Source: Candidatus Moraniibacteriota bacterium
Lineage (GTDB): Bacteria > Patescibacteriota > Minisyncoccia > Moranbacterales > UBA2206
Reading direction: 5' to 3'
NCBI GenBank assembly: GCA_030679995.1
Contig: JAUXSK010000007.1
Span: 1-41,635 of the forward strand
DNA length: 41,635 bases
Part shown: piece after piece, positions 18,391-27,013 of the stretch
How the letters are laid out: the number at the start of each line of letters is the position of its first letter
Numbering within the stretch: position 1 is the stretch's first letter
Translations under genes and position numbers: made by a program
The notes under the pieces: generated by a model
Told to the model about the DNA's origin: nothing
The model's database searches: none
The model's input: the letters and a program-made list of their open reading frames with translations, nothing else

Positions 18391-18710
18391 AAACAAAAAA
18401 CTCCCCGTCTTTTTGCCAAATGTAAAAACATTAGACAAAAGGACGAAGAGTCATACAAAAACCTCGTGTTGCCACCTTTTTTCCGAGAAACAAAAAACTG
18501 CCACGGATGTGCCAGCACTGTTTCCCGCTCATCAACTCAGACTTCGCTTTTCGCGAACGACATTGATTATCCCATGATTACGGAGGATGCCGAATCTCCA
18601 CTCACGCAGAGATCACCTTTCCGCCACTTTGGCGGATAAGCCAGACCCAACCCCGAATTTCTTCGGGATCCAACTTTTAGGCTTTGTAATTTTCAAAGTA
18701 TCTACAGCTT
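18391..18710 (-). promoter_or_regulatory. T-box leader with antiterminator and intrinsic terminator
   Basis: Minus strand AAAAGGTGGCAACACGAGG...CTCTTCGTCCTTTT (T-box and antiterminator, 18441-18480); terminator CTCTTCGTCCTTTTGTC...GGCAAAAAGACGGGGAGTTTTTT (18391-18450). Confidence 0.9.
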
Positions 18711-18921
18711 AGCACTAATAAAAAAGTTGTCAAGCGCTTGCGGCACTTTTTGCTATTTTTTAGTATAAATAGAAGTTCCTTGTTGCCGTCCGCGCAAGGG
18801 TGGGTTTTGGGCCAAGGACGGCCAAAGATATAAAACGAGATATTGGGGTCAGATACCTTTTTCTATTCCTGCGATTTTTGGCAAAACAAAAAGCGCATCT
18901 GGTAAAAATGCGCTTTTTCAT

Positions 18922-18990
18922 GCACGGGGTAGTAAAGGATGTTAGAACTGTTTTTATAAAGAGAAAAGAAAATATCTATATTCCAAGCCT
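18922..18990. repeat. Dispersed repeat copy C (pair with 11877-11945)
   Basis: gcacggggtagtaaaggatgttagaactgttttt... Confidence 0.75.
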
Positions 18991-19023
18991 TTCTGCCGCG
19001 GCGTCAGATTTGACTAATTAATT

Positions 19024-21000
19024 CTAAATCTCTGATGCAGCGTGTTCTTTTAATAAATTTTGCAATCTATTAGCTGCCACCTTATTGAACTCCATTTCGT
19101 TTTCTAAATATTTCCGTATTTCATCGTCTGTTGGATCCAATACTCCGCCCATCATATTTGGCAATAATTTTTTCAAGATTATTATGAAACTTTTTTCATT
19201 TCGTAGTAACACCTTGCGCAATCTTTCATTTCTTTTATTATAATAATTAACCTGCGCATCAATATCATCCTTGTTTTTAACAATAAGCTCCGTGCTATCC
19301 TCAATTCTTTTCAAGACATTGGTCCAGTTTTTAATATTTTCAATCTGTAGTAGCCCTACGATTTTTCCATTATCAAAACCGAGCAATTCAAGTTCATTTA
19401 TAACAACAACTGCCCTCATTAATATCTCATGATATCTAACTCTGAGGGATTCTTGTAATTTTTGTAATTCTTGCATTAATATTTGGCTCCAATCATCTTC
19501 GCCTTCATAAAATTTTGCCTTATTCTTAAGATCCTCTTCGCTACTAAAATAATCATATTCTCCGTTTTTTTCAATCAAGCCTTGATAGATCAACAAAGAA
19601 TCCTTTCCACTCTTATAGTAGGCAAGCATTTCATCTTTTCCCTTATCAAGTGCCCTATTGAAATCCATCTGCATCTCTCTATTTATCATATTTGAAATTT
19701 CTTCAGGACGTATTTCGCATTCTGCTAATGCTTTTTGCACTAGATTATTTATTTCATGTTTATATTCATGTACAACCGTTTCCCTGATCTCATTATCCTC
19801 ACGTAAAATATTCTTATTAATTATGATTATTCCTGTTATGTCATTTCCATCTTCATCAATAGTTTCTATTCCGACGTGTTGCCCCCAAATCTCGTCGGAT
19901 TTATTTATTTCTTCATCTGTTATTTCCTGATTACTACCGAAGAAGATGCGCGCGCAATCAGTCTTGTCATACAGATAAAAAATTAAAGTTAAAGGATATT
20001 TTTCAACTTCAATTTTTCCCACCATCAAGTGACCTGATATTTTTTCAAAAAGTTCTTTTGCAGATAAGTGTTTGTTTGCTTCCCAATGTGTATTGATTAC
20101 ATTAATTTTTTCTTCAAATTTATTAAAGACCATCTCATATCTTTCCATTTGCCATGGACTTAATTTCCATTTTTTTGCTTCTTCTTGAAAATATATCTTT
20201 AATTTCGCAATATCAATCCTCTCGATATCTGAAATATATTGCTCAAGATATGCATTTATTTCTCCAATACCCAGCATTTGGCTTCGCAAATTTTCCTTAT
20301 AACCCTTAATACTATTTTTCTTTTCCTCTGCTGAATTTGATAGTTTCGAAATATTCAACAACTCATCTTGCGGATCAAAAATACTATCTGCTTCTTTTAA
20401 TTTATTTATAGAATCTCGCGCTTGTTTTAACTTATGCATATGATCTTTTTCTAATTTTATACCATCATGTTTATTAGGTTCATCAATAGTATCTCTCTCA
20501 ATTATCCTACTTCTTAGCATGGTTGAAATATCAAAATCATTATCATCTTCAAACTCATCATCCTCGATCAGATCAATGTTTTGATCATCATGATTTTGTT
20601 CAAATTCATCTTCACCATCTTCAACCTCCTCGTCGTAATCATCATCTACCCCATTCTTTGCATCAAGAATTTCTTCAAATGTATCCAACAAACTATCATT
20701 ATCTGGAATAACTATCTGTCCATTATTTTTTTCCAATTGATCAATTAAAATATCTAATATTTTTATTTTCTCCACCTCAAAACTCACACGCTTTGCTTTT
20801 ATTTTTTTAATATCCATTTGACCAAAATATTTTGGCATACTGTGTGGTTCCTTACTCAATTCTTCAAGTGAATCCTCAATATAAATAAGGTTCCTAATTA
20901 AATAGAAATTCTTATTTACAAATTCATACAAATGATCATGATCACTAGGTGTGCGCTCTCTTTCTATTTCAATAATTTCGCTCTTTTTTTCCATATCCAT
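19024..21000 (-). CDS. Large acidic protein with HEXXH motif, putative zincin-like metallopeptidase
   Basis: About 658 aa; RETVVHEYKHEINNL contains HEYKH; strongly acidic DDDYDEEVEDGEDEFEQNHDDQ region. Track start 21033; ATG at 21000 also plausible. Confidence 0.7.
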   Translation of the reverse strand: MDMEKKSEIIEIERERTPSDHDHLYEFVNKNFYLIRNLIYIEDSLEELSKEPHSMPKYFGQMDIKKIKAKRVSFEVEKIKILDILIDQLEKNNGQIVIPDNDSLLDTFEEILDAKNGVDDDYDEEVEDGEDEFEQNHDDQNIDLIEDDEFEDDNDFDISTMLRSRIIERDTIDEPNKHDGIKLEKDHMHKLKQARDSINKLKEADSIFDPQDELLNISKLSNSAEEKKNSIKGYKENLRSQMLGIGEINAYLEQYISDIERIDIAKLKIYFQEEAKKWKLSPWQMERYEMVFNKFEEKINVINTHWEANKHLSAKELFEKISGHLMVGKIEVEKYPLTLIFYLYDKTDCARIFFGSNQEITDEEINKSDEIWGQHVGIETIDEDGNDITGIIIINKNILREDNEIRETVVHEYKHEINNLVQKALAECEIRPEEISNMINREMQMDFNRALDKGKDEMLAYYKSGKDSLLIYQGLIEKNGEYDYFSSEEDLKNKAKFYEGEDDWSQILMQELQKLQESLRVRYHEILMRAVVVINELELLGFDNGKIVGLLQIENIKNWTNVLKRIEDSTELIVKNKDDIDAQVNYYNKRNERLRKVLLRNEKSFIIILKKLLPNMMGGVLDPTDDEIRKYLENEMEFNKVAANRLQNLLKEHAASEI

Positions 21001-21131
21001 GCTTATAAGTTTTATAAAATAAGTATACCACACTACATCACTATTCCAAGTAACAAAAAACGACTTTAGATCAAAAAATCATAACCAAAAAAAGGCTCTT
21101 TTGAGCCTCTTTTTGCGTATATTATTCACTG

Positions 21132-21202
21132 CACGGGTGGAGAGAATCGAACTCCCGCCAAGGGTTTTGGAGACCCTCGTTCTGCCACTAAACTACACCC
21201 GC
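21132..21202 (-). tRNA. tRNA-Trp (CCA)
   Basis: GCGGGTGTAGTTTAGTGGCAGAACGAGGGTCTCCAAAACCCTTGGCGGGAGTTCGATTCTCTCCACCCGTG; loop CTCCAAA, anticodon CCA, G73. Confidence 0.95.
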
Positions 21203-21209
21203 AAATATT

Positions 21210-21461
21210 TTATTTTAAATCCAATCTCTTCATCAATGACATATACACCGATCCACTATCTTTTAAACCTTTTTCTCTCTTGAGCGCTAAATATTTATCA
21301 TCATAAGCCTCATAATAAATCAATATTGGATTTCTATTTTTAGTTGAACGAGTATTACCACTTCCATGTCCAATCATTCTTCTTTTTAAGTCACTTGTAT
21401 ATCCAATATAAAACTCCTTTCCACCAATACAATCTAAACTTAAAACATATACATAATACAT
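21210..21461 (-). CDS. GIY-YIG endonuclease-domain protein (83 aa)
   Basis: MYYVYVLSL...KEFYIGYTSDLKRRMIGHGSGNTRSTKNRNPILIYYEAY. Confidence 0.92.
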   Translation of the reverse strand: MYYVYVLSLDCIGGKEFYIGYTSDLKRRMIGHGSGNTRSTKNRNPILIYYEAYDDKYLALKREKGLKDSGSVYMSLMKRLDLK

Positions 21462-21465
21462 TGAA

Positions 21466-21533
21466 GTTTTGGAGACACCTGTCAGTCGCGACTGACAGGT
21501 GAGACCCTCGTTCTGCCACTAAACTACACCCGC
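21466..21533 (-). pseudogene. 5' half-copy of tRNA-Trp interrupted by a 24-bp palindrome
   Basis: gttttggagac [acctgtcagtcgcgactgacaggt] gagaccctcgttctgccactaaactacacccgc; removing the insert gives the intact tRNA sequence 21164-21202. Confidence 0.92.
21477..21500. repeat. Perfect 24-bp palindrome flanked by gagac direct repeats
   Basis: ACCTGTCAGTCG/CGACTGACAGGT; gagac at 21472-21476 and 21501-21505. Confidence 0.9.
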
Positions 21534-21678
21534 AAAATTAAAATCCTAAATTCTAAAATCCAAATCCCAAACAATATCAAAATTCAAATTTCCTAAATCC
21601 AAATATTTTTAAAGAATTTGGGCTTTGGTTATTTGGATTTGTTTAGAAAATAGATATTAGAAATTAGGATTTCCAATG

Positions 21679-21843
21679 CTATTTCGCCTCTTTGTGTGTC
21701 GTGTGGACTTTGCATTTCGGACAATGTTTTTTCATCTCCAGTTTCTCCTTCAGCGTCTTCTTGTTGCGGGTCGTGAAATAATTGGTCGTCTTGCAAACCT
21801 CGCATTTCATTTTCGCCAGGTTATCATTTCCTTTTTTTGCCAT
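21679..21843 (-). CDS. rpmG: 50S ribosomal protein L33
   Basis: [54 protein letters not shown]; track ORF over-extended into the tRNA. Confidence 0.93.
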   Translation of the reverse strand: MAKKGNDNLAKMKCEVCKTTNYFTTRNKKTLKEKLEMKKHCPKCKVHTTHKEAK

Positions 21844-21882
21844 AATGTTTGACTTTACTAAATTATATCTTTGATTAACGTG

Positions 21883-21955
21883 AGCCTGAGACCGGAATTG
21901 AACCGGTGACCTCATCCCTACCAAGGATGTGCTCTACCAACTGAGCTACCCAGGC
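21883..21955 (-). tRNA. tRNA-Thr (GGT)
   Basis: GCCTGGGTAGCTCAGTTGGTAGAGCACATCCTTGGTAGGGATGAGGTCACCGGTTCAATTCCGGTCTCAGGCT; loop TTGGTAG. Confidence 0.95.
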
Positions 21956-21963
21956 ATACGGTG

Positions 21964-22046
21964 TGGGCAGAGAGGGAATCGAACCCCCGTAGGCCGAAGC
22001 CGACAGATTTACAGTCTGTTGTAATTGACCGCTCTACCATCTGCCC
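21964..22046 (-). tRNA. tRNA-Tyr (GTA)
   Basis: Long variable arm; ACAGACTGTAAATCTGT, loop CTGTAAA. Confidence 0.95.
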
Positions 22047-22074
22047 ATTTTCAATATTCGTCACATCCATACTG

Positions 22075-22146
22075 AGCCGCTTTTCGGATTCGAACCGAAA
22101 ACCTACTGTTTACAAAACAGTTGCTCTACCGTTGAGCTAAAGCGGC
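22075..22146 (-). tRNA. tRNA-Thr (TGT)
   Basis: GCCGCTTTAGCTCAACGGTAGAGCAACTGTTTTGTAAACAGTAGGTTTTCGGTTCGAATCCGAAAAGCGGCT; loop TTTGTAA. Confidence 0.95.
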
Positions 22147-22171
22147 ATCCCTATTGTCAATTTCTAAAAAA

Positions 22172-22924
22172 TCAGCGCTTGTGCATCATCGTTTCCAACC
22201 TCCGCATCCGGTATTTAACGTTGCGATTCTTCGGATCCAATTTCAAAACCTGTTTGAAACACTCCTTGGCATCGTTCATACTGTCGATTTCCATATAGTA
22301 TTCCCCGAGTCTTTCATACGCCTCAATGTCTTTAGGATTGGCCGCGATCCTTTCAATCAACAGGTCTTCCAATCTATCTTTCATCTCAACCCGGGCTTTC
22401 GGCGTAACCACCCGGTCACTGACTGTCGGCCTGATTATCCGTTCCTCCTTGTCAGTTTCAAATCCGCCTTGGAAAACGGACTTCCCCGGATCAGCCAGAT
22501 GCCCCTTCTTGTTGGCCGGCTGGTAATTTTTAACCCTATTTATTATATCATCCTTTTCGATATTTTCCACTCCGCCATCCCGCGGATCGCCGTGTCTCAA
22601 TTTATGCTTGTTTTTCGTATTGCGGATTGAATCATTCAAATTGCGCGATCTGCTTTCCAATTTCAGGAATATGATTCTAGCCCGCCGGGTTATCTTCTCC
22701 GAAACCACCAAGAACAGATGCTTGGCATCGTTCCAGCCGACGCTCTTTGACCGGATGAAAATCCGCTTGAAGAATCCGGCCTTCGCCAACGACTCCTCGC
22801 GCTCCCTGTCCAGATTCTCCTCGTCGCCCAAATTCGCGATTTGCGAAGCCTTTTTCATAAAAAATACTATGATTCCGGCCAGACTCAGGATTATCAATAT
22901 CGGAGGTATGATGGAATACAACAT
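22172..22924 (-). CDS. Membrane-anchored TPR-like protein
   Basis: N-terminal TM; C-terminal NPKDIEAYERLGEYYMEIDSMNDAKECFKQVLKLDPKN. Confidence 0.75.
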   Translation of the reverse strand: MLYSIIPPILIILSLAGIIVFFMKKASQIANLGDEENLDREREESLAKAGFFKRIFIRSKSVGWNDAKHLFLVVSEKITRRARIIFLKLESRSRNLNDSIRNTKNKHKLRHGDPRDGGVENIEKDDIINRVKNYQPANKKGHLADPGKSVFQGGFETDKEERIIRPTVSDRVVTPKARVEMKDRLEDLLIERIAANPKDIEAYERLGEYYMEIDSMNDAKECFKQVLKLDPKNRNVKYRMRRLETMMHKR

Positions 22925-22927
22925 AAT

Positions 22928-23707
22928 TTATTTTATAGCTTCCTTTTTTACTGATATATATTTCCCGCTTTCCAATTTCACTTTTATATCTTGCGTAATC
23001 GCGTTCACTTCGATTACGAACCCTTTTCCTTCCGGAGTATTCACCGTACTATGGACTTCCGGCATACCCACCAGCATCTCTTTGTATTGTTGCGCTTCAT
23101 AAATCAGGCAACACATCAACCTACCGCACAAGCCTGATATCCTATCGGTCCCCCGGTGGGAGATCTGCTGGACCCTTGCCATATCCGTCGTGATGCTTTG
23201 CATATTGCCATTATTCCTCACGCAGCAAAGTTCTCGTCCGCAAATACCATATCCGCCTAATTTCCGCGCCTCATCCCGCGAGCCGATCTGCTGCATACGG
23301 ATCAACCGTTTGAATTGCCTGGACAGGTTTTTGACCAATTCCCGGAAATCTATCCGTCCATCCGCCGTAAAAGCGAAAATGATCTGTTTGCCATCCAGGC
23401 TGATCCGCGCGTCAATCAATTTCATTTCCAATTTAGCCAGCTTTATCTCACTCCGGCACGCTTCTAAACAGTCTTGCCTTTGCTTTTCATTCTGTGAAAA
23501 AACATCCCGATCCCTTTCGGTAGCGATCCGCAATATCCGTTCCTTAGGTTCTTCCTTCGTGGCTACATCAACATCAACTACGATACCTATCTCATTGGCA
23601 TATTCGGTCGCCACGATAACTTTATCTCCCTTTTCTAATTTGAAATCGCTCGCATACAATTTAGGACTCTCCCAGGAATATAAACTGACTAGAACTTTCA
23701 TTTGCAA
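22928..23707 (-). CDS. PSP1 domain protein (RicT/YaaT-like)
   Basis: RIDFRELVKNLSRQFKRLIRMQQIGSRDEARKLGGYGICGRELCC, SGLCGRLMCCLIYE. Confidence 0.92.
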   Translation of the reverse strand: MQMKVLVSLYSWESPKLYASDFKLEKGDKVIVATEYANEIGIVVDVDVATKEEPKERILRIATERDRDVFSQNEKQRQDCLEACRSEIKLAKLEMKLIDARISLDGKQIIFAFTADGRIDFRELVKNLSRQFKRLIRMQQIGSRDEARKLGGYGICGRELCCVRNNGNMQSITTDMARVQQISHRGTDRISGLCGRLMCCLIYEAQQYKEMLVGMPEVHSTVNTPEGKGFVIEVNAITQDIKVKLESGKYISVKKEAIK

Positions 23708-23772
23708 ATTATCGCGGTTTTAGGGGCAAATGCATCCGGATAAAACATCCGCGCACTGCAACTATCCGCATT

Positions 23773-24357
23773 TTATAATTCAATCCGGGAAAATTCACCG
23801 ACCTGGATGTTTTCCCCCATTTTGCTTATTTTTTCAGTTAGCAATCCGCCGATAGTTTGGTCCGGATTTTTTATGAACGGCTGGGTCAAAAGGGAATTTT
23901 CTTCCCTGAATTTTTTCTCCTTGCCGGCCAGGATAGTGTCCATAATATCTTCAGGTTTATTCTCGGAAGCCAACTGTGCCGCCCAAATCTCTTTCTCTTT
24001 AGCCACTACTTCAGCCGGCACATCTTCCGGCTTCAAATATTTAGGATTGGCCGCCGTAATATGCATCGCAATGTCCTGGGCCAAAGACTTGAATTCTTCG
24101 TTGCGCCCTACGAAATCTGTCTCACAAAGAAGTTTCACGATCGAACCGACCCGGCCATTGGAATGCACATATGAGACTATCACGCCCTCCCCGGCAATCC
24201 GGTCCGATTTTTTCATAGCCTTTTCTTGGCCGCGCTTGCGCAAAATCTCGATCGCCTTCTGATCGTCGCCCTGCGCTTCTTCCAACGCTTTCTTGACCTC
24301 TACGATTCCCGCGCCGGTCCTTTCCCGCAAGCTCTTTATTTGTTCTAATGTAGCCAT
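23773..24357 (-). CDS. tsf: Translation elongation factor Ts
   Basis: IKSLRERTGAGIVEVKKALEEAQGD, LLCETDFVGRNEEF. Confidence 0.97.
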   Translation of the reverse strand: MATLEQIKSLRERTGAGIVEVKKALEEAQGDDQKAIEILRKRGQEKAMKKSDRIAGEGVIVSYVHSNGRVGSIVKLLCETDFVGRNEEFKSLAQDIAMHITAANPKYLKPEDVPAEVVAKEKEIWAAQLASENKPEDIMDTILAGKEKKFREENSLLTQPFIKNPDQTIGGLLTEKISKMGENIQVGEFSRIEL

Positions 24358-24435
24358 ATTTTTTCAGTGGCCAGCTTCCAACGGCCGGAAACCGTTAATC
24401 TTCCGTCAACCATCAGCCGCGTCCATTTTTTATTG

Positions 24436-25290
24436 TTAATTTTTACTTTCCGTTTTTACCGCAGCGACGGCAGCGGAATTTTTCAACGCCATAGCTTTTT
24501 CTTTTCCGGATAACACCGCTTTCACTATGTGAGCCATCATCAATCGCAACGCGGAGACCGCGTCTTCATTCGTAGGGATAGGATAATCGATCATACTTGG
24601 ATCGACATTCGTATCTACGAAAGCGACGATCGGAATGTTTCTTTTTATAGCCTCTTTAATTGCCAGATCATCCTCGATGACGCCGGTCACGAAAATCGCA
24701 GCCGGTAACTTCAGCATATTCTTGATTCCGCCCATCCTTCTTTCCAATCTTTCCAATTCCTCGGCTATTTTCATCTGTTCGAACTTGGTATATTTATCAT
24801 AATCGCCCCGTTTCGTCTTTTCTTCCCCATCGCGTAAAAATCTCGTCCGGCTGGATATGGCGCTGAAATTCGTAAATGTTCCGCCTAACCATCTGTCGAT
24901 GACATATGGAGCTCCGCACCGTTTAGCGCCTGACTCCACTAATTTTTTAACTTGTTTTTTGGTCCCGACAAAAAGTATTTCCTGTCCCTCGGAAACGGTT
25001 TTTTCAATAAACTTGACGGCTTCACCCAATTTGGATACCGTTTTCTGCAAATCGATGATATTCACGCCGTTCCTGGTGCCGAAGATGTATTCGTCCATTT
25101 TCGGATTTCTTCTTGATTTTTGATGGCCGAAATGGACGCCAGCTTTGAGCATCATATTCATATCGACTGCCAAATTGGCAAAATCAAAACCAGCGAAATA
25201 GTCTTCGCTGCCAGTTTTTGAAGCTGATTCTTTGGCGCCAGCTTCAACCGCCACCTCCTGCGCTACGGCAGTCTTTTGTTCCTCTGTCAT
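24436..25290 (-). CDS. rpsB: 30S ribosomal protein S2
   Basis: LKAGVHFGHQKSRRNPKMDEYIFGTRNGVNIIDLQKT; RWLGGTFTNF. Confidence 0.97.
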   Translation of the reverse strand: MTEEQKTAVAQEVAVEAGAKESASKTGSEDYFAGFDFANLAVDMNMMLKAGVHFGHQKSRRNPKMDEYIFGTRNGVNIIDLQKTVSKLGEAVKFIEKTVSEGQEILFVGTKKQVKKLVESGAKRCGAPYVIDRWLGGTFTNFSAISSRTRFLRDGEEKTKRGDYDKYTKFEQMKIAEELERLERRMGGIKNMLKLPAAIFVTGVIEDDLAIKEAIKRNIPIVAFVDTNVDPSMIDYPIPTNEDAVSALRLMMAHIVKAVLSGKEKAMALKNSAAVAAVKTESKN

Positions 25291-25607
25291 TATTTTTTTA
25301 ATCCTTAATTATTATTTCCCCGAAGGGACCGCTACTTTCCGTTTGCTCGCCCCATAATCCATCAGGATAATAGGTTCGATTCGGCCCTTTAATCCGCTCT
25401 GCCGACCGGCAGAGAGGCAGGAATAGGCCCAAAAAGTATGTGTTTTATACCTAGCCAGTATATCAGCCCCCCTCCCCCTTGTCAATTCCCGCAGGATATG
25501 CTAGATTGTCTAAGTAATTTAAATGCCTTTTATTAACATAATTTCCAACCCGTACAAGCGCATTTGCGTACTTGCAAATTCGTACGGGCTTCGTAATTTA
25601 CAGACAT

Positions 25608-25865
25608 ATGAAAAAAAAGATACACCCGGGTTATCATAGCGACGCAAAGATAATCTGCGCTTGCGGCAACATCGTTGAGACCGGATCAATCCTGGAAGAA
25701 ATGAAAGTTGAAATTTGCGCCGCTTGCCACCCATTTTACACCGGCAAAAAGAAAAATCTTGACGCGACTGGCCGAGTTGACCGCTTCAAAAAACTGGCTG
25801 AAAAAGCTGCGACTAAGAAGAAAGTTGTCAAAAAATCGCCAAGGGTAGCCAAAAACAAGAAATAG
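25608..25865 (+). CDS. rpmE: 50S ribosomal protein L31
   Basis: [27 protein letters not shown]...[28 protein letters not shown]; internal ATG of the track ORF. Confidence 0.95.
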   Translation: MKKKIHPGYHSDAKIICACGNIVETGSILEEMKVEICAACHPFYTGKKKNLDATGRVDRFKKLAEKAATKKKVVKKSPRVAKNKK

Positions 25866-25880
25866 ACATCGTTTCAATAA

Positions 25881-25915
25881 AAACAAAAACCCCGCAAAGG
25901 GGTTTTTGTTTTGCC
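25881..25915. terminator. Bidirectional terminator
   Basis: aaaacaaaaaccccgcaaaggggtttttgttttg. Confidence 0.88.
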
Positions 25916-26832
25916 TATCGGAAAAAAGCCAGCTTGACCGTCATCCCTTGTTTGCGTTTCCTATGTTTGATAGCTCCTAAAAAATGGTTTGATTCTTTGT
26001 GAAAACCCGCCGATTCGATCAACGCGCCCCAATCCTCCATCGACTTATACAGTCCCGTCCAAGGCATATAGGCGTTTTGCAAATTCATCAACCAATCGTT
26101 TAGGAAGAGAAATTTGATTTTTTCTTCTTCGGACAAACGCAAAAAATCCTGCGTCACCTCGGACATTTCCAAATTGGATTTGCCAAGATAGTTCTGGATT
26201 TCCTCCGCGCTGCAATCCCCAGCCGGAAAGGATTCTTCAAAAACGATCAGTTTTCCGCCTGACCGCAAGACACGTCTAAGTCCCTGAAAAATATTTCGCG
26301 CTTCCTGGCCATTATCCAAATGATGCAAAACCAATTTGATGACCGCCAAATCTGCCGAGGCATCGGCAATGCCATCCAAGCTCCGTGAAAATTCAATCCG
26401 CGGATCCAAACCCTCCAAAACCGGCTGGCTCTTGGGATCCACTCCGATGAATCTTTTGATATCCGCGTTTTGTTCCGCCATATTTTTTAAATATGCCAGC
26501 TTGCCGCAACCGAAATCCAAAACTGTCCCGATTCCGCCAAATTCGTCTCCCATTATCTCCAAAAACATATCCCCCGGCATCTCCAGCTTCAAATGCGCGT
26601 TCCGATATTCTTTAAGCTTCTTATTATAATGTTTGTTTATCTCATGGTTTGAAATTTTTTCTTCGGCCACGTTTTCAAGATAATTAAAAAATTCCTCCAC
26701 AAATTTTTCCGGCTGGGTCAGATTTTCATGATTGCTGATCCAGTGTTTTTTCAGCGCCGCTAAAACAGCCGCCGACTTCAGGATCAGCAGGGGGCTTTCC
26801 AATATTTCCGGATTTAAACCATTTTCCGCCAT
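25915..26832 (-). CDS. Class I SAM-dependent methyltransferase
   Basis: VLDFGCGKLAYLKNM, FIGVDP, LKLVLHHLDNGQEARNIFQGLRRVLRSGGKLIVFEE-type motifs. Confidence 0.85.
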   Translation of the reverse strand: MAENGLNPEILESPLLILKSAAVLAALKKHWISNHENLTQPEKFVEEFFNYLENVAEEKISNHEINKHYNKKLKEYRNAHLKLEMPGDMFLEIMGDEFGGIGTVLDFGCGKLAYLKNMAEQNADIKRFIGVDPKSQPVLEGLDPRIEFSRSLDGIADASADLAVIKLVLHHLDNGQEARNIFQGLRRVLRSGGKLIVFEESFPAGDCSAEEIQNYLGKSNLEMSEVTQDFLRLSEEEKIKFLFLNDWLMNLQNAYMPWTGLYKSMEDWGALIESAGFHKESNHFLGAIKHRKRKQGMTVKLAFFR

Positions 26833-26940
26833 AGGTTCATGCTTAATTAATCACGCCTCATCTAAGCCTAGCAAAAATGCGCCATTCTGGCTATACGGCG
26901 GATCAGACAGGACCCCGCCTTATCCCGGAGAGCCAGGCGC

Positions 26941-26985
26941 TTGACACGCCGGGATATCCATATTATCATACCTGTACCATAGGTA
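26941..26985 (+). promoter_or_regulatory. Sigma70-type promoter with overlapping inverted repeat (candidate operator)
   Basis: TTGACA-17 nt-TATCAT; TACCTgtaccatAGGTA at 26969-26985. Confidence 0.65.
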
Positions 26986-27013
26986 TAGGTAAATAATTAT
27001 TAACATACCCTCT

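Noticed and set aside
18251-18577. 108-aa plus-strand ORF
   Set aside because: Lies antisense to the T-box leader; composition explained by the terminator/antiterminator sequences.
18800-19021. 73-aa plus-strand ORF MGFGPRTAKDIKRD...
   Set aside because: Spans a hairpin and repeat copy C; more likely relic DNA than a gene.
20523-20711. His-rich plus-strand ORF
   Set aside because: Antisense to the acidic tract of the HEYKH protein.
21541-21615. AT-rich repeats (aaattctaaaatccaaatcccaaa...) considered as a CRISPR-like array
   Set aside because: Irregular short degenerate units without spacers; ordinary intergenic repeat DNA. No CRISPR array seen in the window.
22154-22630. 158-aa plus-strand ORF opposite the TPR gene
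   Set aside because: Antisense shadow; the minus-strand ORF has TM and TPR features.
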